NCBI RefSeq assembly: GCF_039555535.1
Contig: NZ_CP154630.1
Location: 3,051,001-3,115,000 of the forward strand
Length of the DNA stretch: 64,000 bases
Source of the DNA: Stenotrophomonas maltophilia
Lineage (GTDB): Bacteria > Pseudomonadota > Gammaproteobacteria > Xanthomonadales > Xanthomonadaceae
Direction: 5' to 3'
The notes under the pieces were generated by a model, which made no database searches, was not told the DNA's origin, and worked only from the letters and a program-made list of their open reading frames with translations. The number at the start of each line of letters is the position of its first letter. The first letter of the stretch is position 1. A program made the translations under genes and the position numbers. Positions 38,681 through 48,640 of this stretch are shown piece after piece.

Positions 38681-40105
38681 TCAGCCTTCCATCTGCTCCA
38701 GCTCCTTGCCCTTGGTCTCGCGCACGTAGCGGACCACGAAGACGATCGAGAGGATGGCCGCCACCGTATAGATGCCATAGGCGCCGGCCAGCCCGATGCC
38801 GGCCAGCAGCATCGGGAAGGTCACGGTGATCGCGAAATTCGAGGTCCACTGCGCCGCACCGGCAACGGCCAACGCCGGGCCGCGGATCTGGTTCGGGAAC
38901 ATCTCGCCCAGCATCACCCACATCACCGGGCCCCAGGACATGTTGAAGAACACCACGTAGACATTGGCCGCGACCAGCGCCAGCCGGCCCATGCCGTCGG
39001 ACAGCTGCAGGCGACCGTAGGCCAGGCTGCCGCTGGCGAAGGCCACCACCATCAGCACCAGCGCCACCGACATGCCGACCGAGCCGATCCACAGCAGCGG
39101 CTTGCGCCCGATGCGGTCGATCAACAGCACCGTCAGCAGGCAGGCGCCGATGCTCAGCGCACCGGACAGCACGTTGATCAACAGCGCGTCGCTTTCCGAG
39201 AAGCCGACCGCCTGCCACAGCACTGCGCCGTAGTAGAACACCACGTTGATGCCGACCAGCTGCTGGAACATCGCCAGGCCGATGCCGACCCAGAGGATCG
39301 GGCGCAGCTTGCCGGTGACCTTGTCGTGCAGGTCGGCGAAGCGCGGCTTGTGCTGGTCCTGGGCCAGGCTGGCCTCGATCTCGGCCAGCTTGGTCGCGGC
39401 CGTGCCCTCACCATACAGGCGCGACAGCACCGCCCTCGCCTGCTCCGGGCGCCCCTTCACGACCAGGAAGCGCGGACTTTCGGGAATCACCAGCAACAGC
39501 AGCAGGAACAGCCCCGAGGGCAGCGCCTGCATCCAGAACATCCAGCGCCAGGCCTCCTGGCCCAGCCACAACGGCTCGGTCGAGGCCCCGGCTGCACGGG
39601 CCAGCAGGTAGTTGCTGAGGAACGCCGCGAACAGGCCGCAGATGATCGCCATCTGCTGCACAGTGGCCAGACGCCCGCGATAGCGCGCCGAGGCCACCTC
39701 CGCGATGTAGGCCGGCGACATCACGCTGGCCGCCCCCACCGCGAAGCCGCCCAGCACGCGTGCAGCAATGAACAGCCAGGAGGCGTGGGCAGCACCGGCG
39801 CCCAGCGCCGACACCAGGAACATCAGTGCCGACACGATCAGCACGCCACGACGGCCCAGGCGATCCCCCAGCCAGCCGGCCAGGAAGGCACCGATCGCGC
39901 ACCCCAGCAGCATCGAAGCGACTTCAAAACCGAGCGCCGCCTCGCTGGAGTTGAAGGCCTGGCGAAGGCCGTCGACCGTGCCATTGATGACACCACTGTC
40001 GAAGCCGAACAGGAATCCACCAAGGGTGGCCACGCAGCTGATCAGGACGATGAATGCAGTGTTCTCACCGCCGTGGGGCGCGGTGCCGGGCTGGGCTTGG
40101 GACAT
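38681..40105 (-). CDS. Sugar porter (MFS), XylE/GalP type
   Basis: 474 residues and 12 membrane helices. Sugar-porter signatures are FGFDSGVINGT (helix 1), GWLGDRLGRR, PESPRFLV before the central loop, GINVVFYY, DRIGRKPLL and RETKGKELEQ at the end. The ATG at 40105 gives MSQAQPGTAPHGGENTAF. It imports a hexose or pentose with protons or by facilitated diffusion; the sugar is unknown, glucose being plausible given the Entner-Doudoroff genes 12 kb away. Confidence 0.9.
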   Translation of the reverse strand: MSQAQPGTAPHGGENTAFIVLISCVATLGGFLFGFDSGVINGTVDGLRQAFNSSEAALGFEVASMLLGCAIGAFLAGWLGDRLGRRGVLIVSALMFLVSALGAGAAHASWLFIAARVLGGFAVGAASVMSPAYIAEVASARYRGRLATVQQMAIICGLFAAFLSNYLLARAAGASTEPLWLGQEAWRWMFWMQALPSGLFLLLLLVIPESPRFLVVKGRPEQARAVLSRLYGEGTAATKLAEIEASLAQDQHKPRFADLHDKVTGKLRPILWVGIGLAMFQQLVGINVVFYYGAVLWQAVGFSESDALLINVLSGALSIGACLLTVLLIDRIGRKPLLWIGSVGMSVALVLMVVAFASGSLAYGRLQLSDGMGRLALVAANVYVVFFNMSWGPVMWVMLGEMFPNQIRGPALAVAGAAQWTSNFAITVTFPMLLAGIGLAGAYGIYTVAAILSIVFVVRYVRETKGKELEQMEG

Positions 40106-40298
40106 GGACGATCCTGCTGGGAAGAGAATCCGGCCACGATGGGTGACCGATCGCCCCGCAGCGTCGCACAGGCCCTGCCCTGCCGCCAATGACCACCACG
40201 GCCGCGCCTGCCAGACGCCCGATTTCCGCCCTGCGCCGACACCGGGGGCCAACCTGTTCTAGAATTGGCGGGTTCAGGAATCGATCCACCTCCAGCCC

Positions 40299-40622
40299 AT
40301 GCCCTTTGTCGTCACCGAAAACTGCATCAAGTGCAAACACACCGATTGCGTGGAAGTGTGCCCCGTGGATTGCTTCCACGAAGGCCCGAACTTCCTGGTG
40401 ATCGACCCGGATGAGTGCATCGACTGCACCCTCTGCGAGCCGGAGTGCCCGGTCAATGCGATCTTCCCGGAGGACGATGTCCCCGCCGGCCAGGAAGGCT
40501 TCGTCGCCCTCAACGCCGAACTGGCGAAAGAATGGCCGGTGCTGACCGTGCGCAAGGACCCGCCGGCCGACGCCGGCGAATGGGATGGCAAGCCGGACAA
40601 GCTGAAGCTGCTGGAGCGCTGA
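40299..40622 (+). CDS. fdxA: Seven-iron ferredoxin FdxA
   Basis: 107 residues. C9, C17 and C50 should bind the [3Fe-4S] cluster and C21, C40, C43 and C46 the [4Fe-4S] cluster, with C12 and C25 free, exactly the Azotobacter FdI pattern. The 50-residue C-terminal extension is typical. It is monocistronic with its own terminator. Role as a low-potential carrier is known for the family; partner unknown. Confidence 0.95.
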   Translation: MPFVVTENCIKCKHTDCVEVCPVDCFHEGPNFLVIDPDECIDCTLCEPECPVNAIFPEDDVPAGQEGFVALNAELAKEWPVLTVRKDPPADAGEWDGKPDKLKLLER

Positions 40623-40641
40623 GGCGCAAGCAGCAGCAACG

Positions 40642-40668
40642 AAAAAGGGCGCCTTGGGCGCCCTTTTC
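40642..40668 (+). terminator. fdxA terminator
   Basis: AAAAAGGGCGCC and GGCGCCCTTTT around a short loop, 20 bp past the stop. Confidence 0.9.
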
Positions 40669-40676
40669 CATTTCCG

Positions 40677-40745
40677 GTAGCGCCGGGCCATGCCCGGCGG
40701 ATCCTGGGCCGCGCTTCACGCTCGCCGGGCATGGCCCGGCGCTAC
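40677..40745. repeat. Inverted pair of GTAG-headed REP palindromes
   Basis: Two copies head to head, GTAGCGCCGGGCC at the left and GGCCCGGCGCTAC at the right, with 25 nt between. A paired (BIME-like) arrangement between convergent fdxA and the BamC-like gene. Confidence 0.85.
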
Positions 40746-40793
40746 CCAAGGCAGGTGCGGACCAAGGCCCACACCCAGCGAGCTGGCTGGCCC

Positions 40794-41309
40794 TTACTGC
40801 GCCAGCTTCGCCTTCAGCGCGGCGATCAGCTTCACCGGCGCTTCGGCGGTGGCCGGCAGGCCACGCGGGTCGACCGCGGAGATGTAGGCACCGGCATCGA
40901 CGGCGACCACGCGGACCAGGAAGTTGCTGCCTTCGTAGGCCACGTCGTACGAGCCGAGCAGCTGGGCGCGGCTGGCGATGGTCACGCCCTGCACGCCTTC
41001 CAGCGCGGTACCGACCTTGGCGAAGGCCTCATCCTTGCCACCGGCAATGGTGAAACCGGTGTTGCCAACGGCCGGAGCCGCGGCCGCCGGTGCTGCCGGC
41101 TTGGTGGCCGAAACCAGCGCCGGCACCTTGTTGTCACCGGTCGTGGCCGGCAGGTTCAGGTCCGGCGGCACTTCCAGCGGGCGCATTTCCGGGGCCAGGG
41201 CGTAGTCGCCCTTGACGCCACGCTTGAAGCAACCGGTGGTGCCGGCCGCAACAGCTACAGCAAGCAGGGCGTAGGACAGCACGCGGACAGTGGAAACGGA
41301 TTGACGCAT
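40794..41309 (-). CDS. BamC-like lipoprotein
   Basis: 171 residues with a signal peptide ending at GTTGC (Cys 27). The segment DYALAPEMRPLEVPPDLNLP resembles the N-terminal BamD-binding arm of BamC (LEVPPDL). A Pro/Ala linker and one compact C-terminal domain (about 85-168) follow, where E. coli BamC has two. It lies directly after dapA, as does bamC in E. coli. Likely an accessory subunit of the beta-barrel assembly machine; family and synteny argue for it, but the similarity is short. Confidence 0.7.
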   Translation of the reverse strand: MRQSVSTVRVLSYALLAVAVAAGTTGCFKRGVKGDYALAPEMRPLEVPPDLNLPATTGDNKVPALVSATKPAAPAAAAPAVGNTGFTIAGGKDEAFAKVGTALEGVQGVTIASRAQLLGSYDVAYEGSNFLVRVVAVDAGAYISAVDPRGLPATAEAPVKLIAALKAKLAQ

Positions 41310-41341
41310 GTGAATCTCCTGGGTCAGACCAAGACGAAAGG

Positions 41342-42235
41342 TCAGTGGCTGGAAAGGGCTTCGAGCGCGGCGATGTCGCCGGCAAGATGGTCGGCAGCCG
41401 CATGGTGCGGCGCCGACAGCGGCAGCAGCGGCAGGCGCAGGTCGTGGCCGATGCCGATACGGCGCAGCAGCGCCTTGACCGGAATCGGGTTCGGCTCGAC
41501 ACCGCAGAAGTCATGGAACGGCTGCAGGCGCGCGTCCCAGGACCCGGTGGCTTCATGGTCGTGGGCGGCGGCCAGCTCGCACATCCGGCGGTAGGCGCCC
41601 GGAAGCACGTTGGAACCGACCGAGATCAAGCCATCGACACCGGCCTGGATCGACCGGGCCGCCGTGCCGTCGTCACCGCTGAGCACGGCGAACTGCGGGC
41701 TGCGCAGGGCCAGCAGCGCCTGCACCCGGCCGGTGTCGCCCACCGCCTCCTTGATGCCGACGATGTTGGGATGGCTGGCCAGTTCGGCCACGGTCTCCGG
41801 CTGCATGTCGCAACCGGTACGGCCGGGCACGTTGTACAGCACGACCGGCAACCCACCCTGGTCGGCCACCGCTCGGTAGTGCGCGATCAGGCCGGCCTGG
41901 GTCGGCCGCACGTATGGCGGGGTGACCACCAGCGCGTGGCTGGCACCGAGTGCAGCGGCGCGGCGGGTCTGTTCGATGGTTTTGGCGGTGCCCGACAGGC
42001 CGGTACCGGCGATGACCGGAATGCGGCCGCCGATGCGCTCGACCGCGCTGGCAAGCAGCAGGTCGTACTCGGCATCGGTGAGCGTTGCCGCTTCGCCGGT
42101 CGAGCCGGCAACGACAACGCCGTGGACGCGACCTTCCAGTTGCAGGTGCAGCAGGCGCTGCCAACCGTCGGGATCGAGGGCGCCGTCGGCCCGGAACGGG
42201 GTCGCCAGCGCGGTGATGAGGCCGGAAAGGGACAA
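41342..42235 (-). CDS. dapA: 4-hydroxy-tetrahydrodipicolinate synthase
   Basis: 297 residues from a TTG at 42235. This start gives the normal N-terminus [11 protein letters not shown]; the frame is open to an ATG at 42367, which would add 44 unlikely residues. Schiff-base lysine K162 (GIKEAVGD), Y134 (LYNVPGRTG) and T46 (GSTGE) form the active site. First step of lysine/diaminopimelate synthesis. Upstream are the divergent gcvR and a shared 164-bp control region. Confidence 0.92.
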   Translation of the reverse strand: MSLSGLITALATPFRADGALDPDGWQRLLHLQLEGRVHGVVVAGSTGEAATLTDAEYDLLLASAVERIGGRIPVIAGTGLSGTAKTIEQTRRAAALGASHALVVTPPYVRPTQAGLIAHYRAVADQGGLPVVLYNVPGRTGCDMQPETVAELASHPNIVGIKEAVGDTGRVQALLALRSPQFAVLSGDDGTAARSIQAGVDGLISVGSNVLPGAYRRMCELAAAHDHEATGSWDARLQPFHDFCGVEPNPIPVKALLRRIGIGHDLRLPLLPLSAPHHAAADHLAGDIAALEALSSH

Positions 42236-42399
42236 GGACGTGCTGCTCTTGGCTGGAAAGGGAAAACGCCCGCCACGAAAGGCCGGGGGCGACCTGAATG
42301 TTACTTGCGGCGCGAAAGCACGGGCAAGTATGCTGGACACCGGTGGATCCCCGCCTCTGGCGGGCATTCAGACTAACGCATGCATTACCCGGAATCGCC

Positions 42400-42960
42400 T
42401 TGACCGACACCACCCCGCGCCCCGCGCCGAGCGAAAACCACCTCCTGATCAACGCCTATACGACGCATCCGGAGTCCCCCCTGCTGTCCGTCACCCGCCG
42501 CATCGCCGACAGCGGCTGCAACCTGGTGGACGCACGCCTGGCCACGGTCGGTCGCGATGTCTCGGTCACCGCCCTGGCCACCGGCTCCTGGGACTCGGTA
42601 GCCAAGCTGGAAGCGATGCTGACCCGGCTCGAGCGCGAGGAAGGCCTGAAGCTGGTCTGGTACCGCACCGCCGCCAAGCAGGCGCAGTCCAACCTGCTGC
42701 CGTACATCGTCGAGGTGATCGCCGCCGACAAGCCGGGCATCCTGTTCCAGCTGGCCGATTTCTTCGACCGCCAGGGCATCACCATCGAGAACCTGCAGAG
42801 CACCCGCTACCGCGCCATGCAGACCGGTGCGGAGATGTTCAGCGCGCAGGTCACCATCGGCGTGCCGGCCAACATGCACATCGCCGCGCTGCGCGACGAT
42901 TTCCTCGAGTTCTGCGACCACCTGAACCTGGACGCGATCATGGACCCGATGAAATTCTGA
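42400..42960 (+). CDS. gcvR: Glycine cleavage repressor-like ACT protein
   Basis: 186 residues from a TTG at 42400, with two tandem ACT domains (about 14-85 and 100-180); IVEVIAADKPGILFQLADFF is the second domain's signature. GcvR binds glycine and inhibits the activator GcvA. Order dapA, gcvR, bcp is conserved from E. coli, supporting the name. An upstream ATG at 42298 is in frame but overlaps the dapA leader. Confidence 0.85.
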   Translation: MTDTTPRPAPSENHLLINAYTTHPESPLLSVTRRIADSGCNLVDARLATVGRDVSVTALATGSWDSVAKLEAMLTRLEREEGLKLVWYRTAAKQAQSNLLPYIVEVIAADKPGILFQLADFFDRQGITIENLQSTRYRAMQTGAEMFSAQVTIGVPANMHIAALRDDFLEFCDHLNLDAIMDPMKF

Positions 42961-43052
42961 TCGGAAGTGCGGATTTTTCGCGCGCCTCTCACGGGCGCGT
43001 GGCGTTTCATGCAATTGTCGTAGAAACAACCCAGGCTCGACAGAAGGACCTC

Positions 43053-43532
43053 ATGAACAACGGCGATACCCTGGACAGCACTACCCTCTCCCTGCCGCTG
43101 GCACTGTCCGGTGGCAACCAGGCCACCCTCGGCGACTATGCCGGCCAGTGGCTGGTGCTGTACTTCTACCCCAAGGACAGCACGCCCGGCTGCACCACCG
43201 AAGGCATCGACTTCAACGCGCTGCTGCCGAAGTTCAGGAAGGCCGGTGCGGTCGTGCTCGGTGTCTCGCGCGACTCGGTGAAGTCGCACGACAACTTCTG
43301 TGCCAAGCAGGGCTTCAGCTTCCCGCTGGTCAGCGATGGCGACGAAGCGCTGTGCACCGCCTTCGACGTGATCAAGATGAAGAACATGTACGGCAAGCAG
43401 GTACGTGGCATCGAACGCAGCACCTTCCTGATTTCCCCCGACAGCCGCATCGTGCAGTCCTGGCGCAAGGTCAAGGTTGCCGGCCATGCCGATGCTGTTC
43501 TCGCCGAACTGAAGGCCTCCCAGTCCAAGTGA
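43053..43532 (+). CDS. bcp: Thiol peroxidase Bcp/PrxQ
   Basis: 159 residues. Reduces hydroperoxides with thioredoxin. Peroxidatic C47 in DSTPGCTTE. There is no Cys five residues later as in E. coli Bcp; instead C83 (DNFCAKQGF) is placed as the resolving Cys of the Xylella/Xanthomonas PrxQ subgroup. AGAAGGACCTC before the ATG is a good ribosome site. Confidence 0.93.
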   Translation: MNNGDTLDSTTLSLPLALSGGNQATLGDYAGQWLVLYFYPKDSTPGCTTEGIDFNALLPKFRKAGAVVLGVSRDSVKSHDNFCAKQGFSFPLVSDGDEALCTAFDVIKMKNMYGKQVRGIERSTFLISPDSRIVQSWRKVKVAGHADAVLAELKASQSK

Positions 43533-43616
43533 GTCCCACTGCCTACTGTGTCTGCCATCACCCTGCCCCGCAGCAGGCCGTGGTGGTTTTTCCCTGTCCG
43601 TAACCAGGAATCGACG

Positions 43617-45017
43617 ATGACCCGAGGCAAGCGCATCTACGTGCTGGATACCAACGTGCTGATGCACGATCCCACCGCGCTGTTCAAATTCGAAGAGCAC
43701 GACGTCTACCTGCCCATGCAGGTGATCGAGGAGCTGGACAACGGCAAGAAGGGCACCTCCGAAGCGAGCCGCAACGCCCGCCAGGTGAGCCGCTTCCTCA
43801 ACGAGCTGGTGCAGGCGTCGGGCCTGGACAACCTGGCCGACGGCATTCCGCTGCAGCGGCCCAATGGCCTGCAGCTGCGCGGCAAGCAGAGCGCGGGCAA
43901 GCTGCGCTTCCAGACCAGCCATTTCGATGCCGGCAAGAGCTTCGGCAAGGTCATCCCGGACAACGCCATCCTCGGCGCGATCCTGGCCCTGAAGGAAGAG
44001 ACCCCGGACCTGCCGGTGGTGTTCGTTTCCAAGGACATCAACCTGCGGATCAAGGCTGCGATCGCCGGCATCGTGTCCGAGGACTACGAGAACGACCGCG
44101 CGCTGGACGATTTCAGCCTGCTCTACACCGGCGCCACCGAGCTGCCGGAAGACTTCTGGAAGCGCCATGGCGACGACCTGCGCAGCTGGAGCGACAAGGG
44201 CCGTACCCATTACGAAATCCTCGCGCAGGACGGCGAGGAGTGGTATCCGAACCAGTACGTCTACCTGCCCGGCGAAGACGAAGTCGAACTGCGCGTAAGC
44301 CGCGTGGTCGGCGACGGCAAGGTGGTGCTGTCGCTGGTCGATGATTTCCGCCACGGCAGCCACGCCGTGTGGGGCATCAGTGCGCGCAACCGCGAGCAGA
44401 ACTTCGCGCTCAACGCACTGATGGACCCGGAGATCGACTTCGTCACCCTGCTGGGTACCGCCGGTACCGGCAAGACCCTGCTGGCACTGGCCGCCGGCCT
44501 GGCGCAGACGATGGACCAGCAGCGCTACCGCGAGATCATCATGACCCGCGCCACGGTCAGCGTCGGCGAGGACATCGGTTTCCTGCCGGGCACCGAGGAA
44601 GAGAAGATGACGCCGTGGATGGGCGCGCTGACCGACAACCTGGAAGTGCTCACGCACAACCAGGAAGGCGGCACCTGGGGCCGCCAGGCCACCAACGACC
44701 TGCTCGCCAGCCGCATCAAGATCCGCTCGATGAACTTCATGCGCGGCCGCACCTTCCTGTCGCGCTACCTGATCCTGGACGAGGCGCAGAACCTCACCCC
44801 GAAGCAGATGAAGACGCTGATCACCCGTGCCGGCCCCGGCACCAAGATCGTCTGCCTGGGCAACGTCGAGCAGATCGACACCCCGTACCTGACCGAAACC
44901 ACTTCGGGCCTGACCTACGCGGTGGATCGCTTCAAGAACTGGCCGCATAGTGCGCACATCACCCTGCGCCGTGGCGAGCGTTCGCGCCTGGCCGATTACG
45001 CTTCGGAGGTGTTGTGA
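43617..45017 (+). CDS. phoH: PIN-PhoH fusion protein (PhoH2 type)
   Basis: 466 residues from the ATG at 43617. N-terminal PIN ribonuclease domain (VLDTNVLMHDP, D11; EELDNGKKG) and C-terminal PhoH ATPase with Walker A GTAGTGKT (280-287) and Walker B LILDEAQN. PhoH2 proteins are RNA helicase/nucleases in the mycobacterial examples. Its stop overlaps the next gene's GTG start. Confidence 0.93.
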   Translation: MTRGKRIYVLDTNVLMHDPTALFKFEEHDVYLPMQVIEELDNGKKGTSEASRNARQVSRFLNELVQASGLDNLADGIPLQRPNGLQLRGKQSAGKLRFQTSHFDAGKSFGKVIPDNAILGAILALKEETPDLPVVFVSKDINLRIKAAIAGIVSEDYENDRALDDFSLLYTGATELPEDFWKRHGDDLRSWSDKGRTHYEILAQDGEEWYPNQYVYLPGEDEVELRVSRVVGDGKVVLSLVDDFRHGSHAVWGISARNREQNFALNALMDPEIDFVTLLGTAGTGKTLLALAAGLAQTMDQQRYREIIMTRATVSVGEDIGFLPGTEEEKMTPWMGALTDNLEVLTHNQEGGTWGRQATNDLLASRIKIRSMNFMRGRTFLSRYLILDEAQNLTPKQMKTLITRAGPGTKIVCLGNVEQIDTPYLTETTSGLTYAVDRFKNWPHSAHITLRRGERSRLADYASEVL

Positions 45018-45517
45018 ACCGCTGCACCCGCCTGCTGCTGCCCACAGCTGCGATCACCCTCACAGCCGTGCTCGGCGCCTGCACCACTACGCGCGGCCCG
45101 GCCAGCGTGCCGACCGCCGAGCGCACCGGCCAGTCCTGGGTCGTCACCCGCCCGATCATCGCCGCGCAGGTGCTCGACACCTGCTCGCGGCCCAGCCCCG
45201 GCCGCGAGGCCGGGCGCGTCAGCGGCTACTGGGCACCCAGCCGGCAGCAGATCGATCAGCTGGAAGCGCGGCTGTCATCGCTTGAAGCACAGGTGCCGAA
45301 GGTGCTGGACTTCGACCGCCAGTACGTCGGCATCGAAAGTGCCGGCAAGCGGCTGATCTACATCAACGCCTTCCCGCACGACGACAGCGGCGTGAATCCC
45401 GCACGGGAAGCGATCCGCACCTGCGATGGCGGCGCACAGTTCTGGGGCGCAGTGTTCGATCCGGCCAGCAACACCCTCAGCGAGCTGCAGTTCAACGGCG
45501 GCTTCGGCGGGCCCTGA
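45014..45517 (+). CDS. Putative lipoprotein, unknown function
   Basis: 167 residues from a GTG overlapping the phoH stop. Signal peptide with lipobox LGAC (Cys 23). Contains VLDTCSRPSPG and AIRTCDGG, two cysteines that may pair, and QIDQLEARLSSLEAQ, a short helix. No family recognised. Tail: LQFNGGFGGP. Confidence 0.65.
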   Translation: MNRCTRLLLPTAAITLTAVLGACTTTRGPASVPTAERTGQSWVVTRPIIAAQVLDTCSRPSPGREAGRVSGYWAPSRQQIDQLEARLSSLEAQVPKVLDFDRQYVGIESAGKRLIYINAFPHDDSGVNPAREAIRTCDGGAQFWGAVFDPASNTLSELQFNGGFGGP

Positions 45518-45529
45518 GGGGCCCCGCCG

Positions 45530-46198
45530 ATGGGAATACGCCTGCCCACCTGGGTCTGGATCGGTGCGGTCGCGCTCTCGTGCGTAGCCGGCATGGTCAA
45601 CGTGGTCGGCTTCCTCGGTTTCGAGCACCAGGCGGTCAGTCACATGACCGGCAGTACCAGCCAGCTCGGCATGGCACTGGCCCAGGGGGACTGGCGCGCC
45701 GTCGGGCACCTGTGGGGGCTGCTGATCGCGTTCTCGCTGGGCGCGATGCTCAGCGGCCTGCTGATCCAGGACAGCGCCCTGCAACTGGGCCGGCGCTATG
45801 GCGTGGCACTGGCGCTGGAATCGGCGCTGCTGCTGATCGCCATTCCGCTCTTTGAACAACAGCAGATCTGGGGCGCGCTGGCCGCCGCCATGGCCTGCGG
45901 CCTGCAGAACGCGATGGCCACCACCTTCAGTGGCGCGGTGGTGCGCACCACCCACCTCAGCGGCATGTTCACCGACCTTGGCATCGGCCTCGGCCACCTG
46001 CTGCGCGGGCTGCCGCTGCAGGTGCGGCGCCTGACCCTCAGCGGACTGATCATCAGCGGCTTCCTCGCCGGCGGTGTCATCGGCGCCTGGCTGTTCGTAC
46101 GCTGGCAATACGACGCCCTGCTCGCTCCGGCCCTGCTGACCGGCCTGACCGGGCTGGGCTATGTGCTGTACCAGCAGTGGGCACGTTGGCGGCATTGA
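45530..46198 (+). CDS. DUF1275/YoaK-family membrane protein
   Basis: 222 residues, six predicted helices. [27 protein letters not shown] (the segment around 21) and [29 protein letters not shown] are hallmark motifs of the DUF1275 family, whose function is unknown. It follows the lipoprotein gene by 12 bp. Confidence 0.85.
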   Translation: MGIRLPTWVWIGAVALSCVAGMVNVVGFLGFEHQAVSHMTGSTSQLGMALAQGDWRAVGHLWGLLIAFSLGAMLSGLLIQDSALQLGRRYGVALALESALLLIAIPLFEQQQIWGALAAAMACGLQNAMATTFSGAVVRTTHLSGMFTDLGIGLGHLLRGLPLQVRRLTLSGLIISGFLAGGVIGAWLFVRWQYDALLAPALLTGLTGLGYVLYQQWARWRH

Positions 46199-46219
46199 GG
46201 GTCGCGCTGCGGGCGCCCG

Positions 46220-46301
46220 GGGGTCAGATCCCTTTTCCTGCGAAAAAGGGATCTGACCCCGCCTGACGGATCAAAGGCATCCACGCATGGCGTGGATCTA
46301 C
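46220..46301. repeat. GGGGTCAG inverted repeat plus GTAG-type palindrome
   Basis: GGGGTCAGATCCCTTTTCC and its near-perfect complement (46220-46260), followed by ATCCACGCATGGCGTGGAT ending in CTAC (46279-46301). The pair lies between the DUF1275 gene and thiD. Confidence 0.8.
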
Positions 46302-46333
46302 CCTCCCCTGCAGGACCACGGCACAATCGCCTG

Positions 46334-47139
<806 letters not shown>

Positions 47140-47143
<4 letters not shown>

Positions 47144-48066
47144 GCCTGACGCCGCGCATCCTCGCCGTGCAGTGCAACGACGGCCATCGCTACGAAGTGA
47201 TCGCCTGCGTGCCCGCACAGCCCATCGCGCGCCTGCTGTGGCTGCCCGCGCTGGGCGTGGCTGCGCGCCACTACCTGCCGCTGGCGCAGGCACTGGCGGC
47301 GAAGGGCGTGGCGGTCTACCTGCATGAGTGGCGCGGCAACGGCAGCAGTTCGCTGCGGCCATCGCGCACGCGGGACTGGGGCTATCGGGAAGTACTCGAA
47401 CAGGATCTGCCGGGCAGCCAGGCCGTTCTGGCTGCAGCGGATGACGAGGCTGGCGCCCTGCCCTGGATCATCGGCGGCCACAGCCTCGGCGGGCAGCTGG
47501 CCTGCGTGCACGCAGGCCGCAATCCGCAGCACTTCAACCGGCTATGGCTGGCCGCCAGCGGCTCACCGTTCTGGCGCAGCTTCCCGCCACCGCGGGGCTG
47601 GCTGTTGCCGCTGGTCTACCGCTTCCTGCCGTGGATCGCGCAACGCCAGGGCGTCCTGCATGGTCGTCGCCTTGGCTTCGGCGGTACCGAGGCGCGCGGC
47701 CTGATCGCCGACTGGGCGCGCGTCGGCCTGAACAACCATTACGCCGCGGTCGGCATGGACGAAGACCTCGACGCGCAGATGGCGCGCGTGCATGGCAGCG
47801 CGCAGGCGGTGCTGATGGAACATGACTGGCTGGCACCGACCGGATCGATGCGCACGCTGCTGGCGAAACTGCCGAATGTGGTCGCGCAGCTGCGCGTGCT
47901 GTCCGCGCAGGAACTGGGTACGCACGCCGATCACTTCGCCTGGCTGAAGGCCCCGGACGCCGTGGCTGACAGCTTTTTCATTCAGTTGGATGAAAATTTT
48001 CACAAAACTGTTGACGGTGCGCGCCGACATCCGCATAATTCCGCTCCTGTCGCAGGGCGCCCGTAG
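47140..48066 (+). CDS. Alpha/beta-hydrolase, C-terminus runs into tRNA-Arg
   Basis: 308 residues. LLWLPALGV then GHSLGG (113-118; nucleophile S115) place it in the alpha/beta-hydrolase fold, with an Asp/His pair plausible at EHDW and THADHFAW. No signal peptide. The last 18 codons cover the tRNA-Arg promoter, and the stop codon TAG (48064-48066) belongs to the first tRNA-Arg, so gene and tRNA overlap by ten bases. The C-terminal tail is probably not part of the fold. Confidence 0.8.
48011..48039 (+). promoter_or_regulatory. Promoter of the tRNA-Arg cluster, inside a gene
   Basis: TTGACG (48011) and CATAAT (48034) with a 17-bp spacer, a near-consensus sigma-70 promoter 18 bp before the first tRNA. 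It lies inside the last codons of the hydrolase gene. Confidence 0.7.
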
Positions 48067-48133
48067 CTCAGTTGGATAGAGTACCTGGCTACGAACCAGG
48101 CGGTCGGGAGTTCGAATCTCTCCGGGCGCACCA
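48057..48133 (+). tRNA. tRNA-Arg (ACG), copy 1
   Basis: 77 nt with encoded CCA. Acceptor GCGCCCG/CGGGCGC, anticodon loop CTACGAA, T-loop TTCGAAT. Anticodon ACG, expected to be edited to ICG and read CGU, CGC and CGA. Confidence 0.97.
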
Positions 48134-48202
48134 CTCGACAGGTTTCCAGCATCCGCCGCTGGAAATGAAGTAAAATTAAGTAGTAAATTGATTGTGTACC
48201 GC

Positions 48203-48279
48203 GCGCCCGTAGCTCAGTTGGATAGAGTACCTGGCTACGAACCAGGCGGTCGGGAGTTCGAATCTCTCCGGGCGCACCA
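48203..48279 (+). tRNA. tRNA-Arg (ACG), copy 2
   Basis: Identical in sequence to copy 1; the AT-rich 69-nt spacer before it is unrelated to the one after it. Confidence 0.97.
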
Positions 48280-48311
48280 TACACAGTCAACACAACAAGT
48301 TTATGTAATTG

Positions 48312-48388
48312 GCGCCCGTAGCTCAGTTGGATAGAGTACCTGGCTACGAACCAGGCGGTCGGGAGTTCGAATCTCTCCGGGCGCACCA
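48312..48388 (+). tRNA. tRNA-Arg (ACG), copy 3
   Basis: Identical again, 32 nt after copy 2 and followed at once by the terminator. Confidence 0.97.
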
Positions 48389-48397
48389 TTACACCGA

Positions 48398-48428
48398 AAC
48401 AGCAGGCCTCGGCCTGCTGTTTTTTTTA
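48398..48428 (+). terminator. Terminator of the tRNA-Arg cluster
   Basis: AACAGCAGGCC and GGCCTGCTGTT with a two-base loop and eight T. Confidence 0.92.
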
Positions 48429-48441
48429 TGTGTGTTTTTCG

Positions 48442-48495
48442 GCAGGGCTGCGCCCTGCACCTGCCGAAGCCACGGCCGGAGCAACAGCAACAGCT
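48442..48495. repeat. GCAGGGC hairpin and CAACAG run next to cruciform F
   Basis: Hairpin GCAGGGCTGCGCCCTGC (48442-48458) and AGCAACAGCAACAGCT (48480-48495). Mirror image of the arrangement at 5764 and 48921. Confidence 0.65.
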
Positions 48496-48510
48496 GGCAT
48501 TCCGAGGGAT

Positions 48511-48614
48511 GGTGGGGCGGCATGGGCAGGCAGGACACGCCGTAAACCCATCCATGGGGGCTCGATGGCGGCATCCATGCCGCCAACGGTCCTGCCTGCC
48601 CATGCCGCCCCACC
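48511..48614 (+). repeat. Cruciform element, copy F (type copy)
   Basis: Perfect 26-bp arms (48511-48536 and 48589-48614) starting GGTGGGGCGGCATGG. Core 48537-48588: CGTAAACCCATCCATGG forms the first hairpin, GGCGGCATCCATGCCGCC the second, with CTCGAT between. Left flank TTCCGAGGGATGG, right flank TCTGACAGATTTCCGCG. Confidence 0.9.
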
Positions 48615-48640
48615 TCTGACAGATTTCCGCGATCTGATGG

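Noticed and set aside
38486..40192. A 568-codon plus-strand frame opposite the sugar porter
   Set aside because: Begins in a repeat and runs antisense to a 12-helix transporter with sugar-porter signatures.
42807..44957. A 716-codon minus-strand frame opposite gcvR, bcp and phoH
   Set aside because: Covers three well-identified genes and has a biased, motif-free product.
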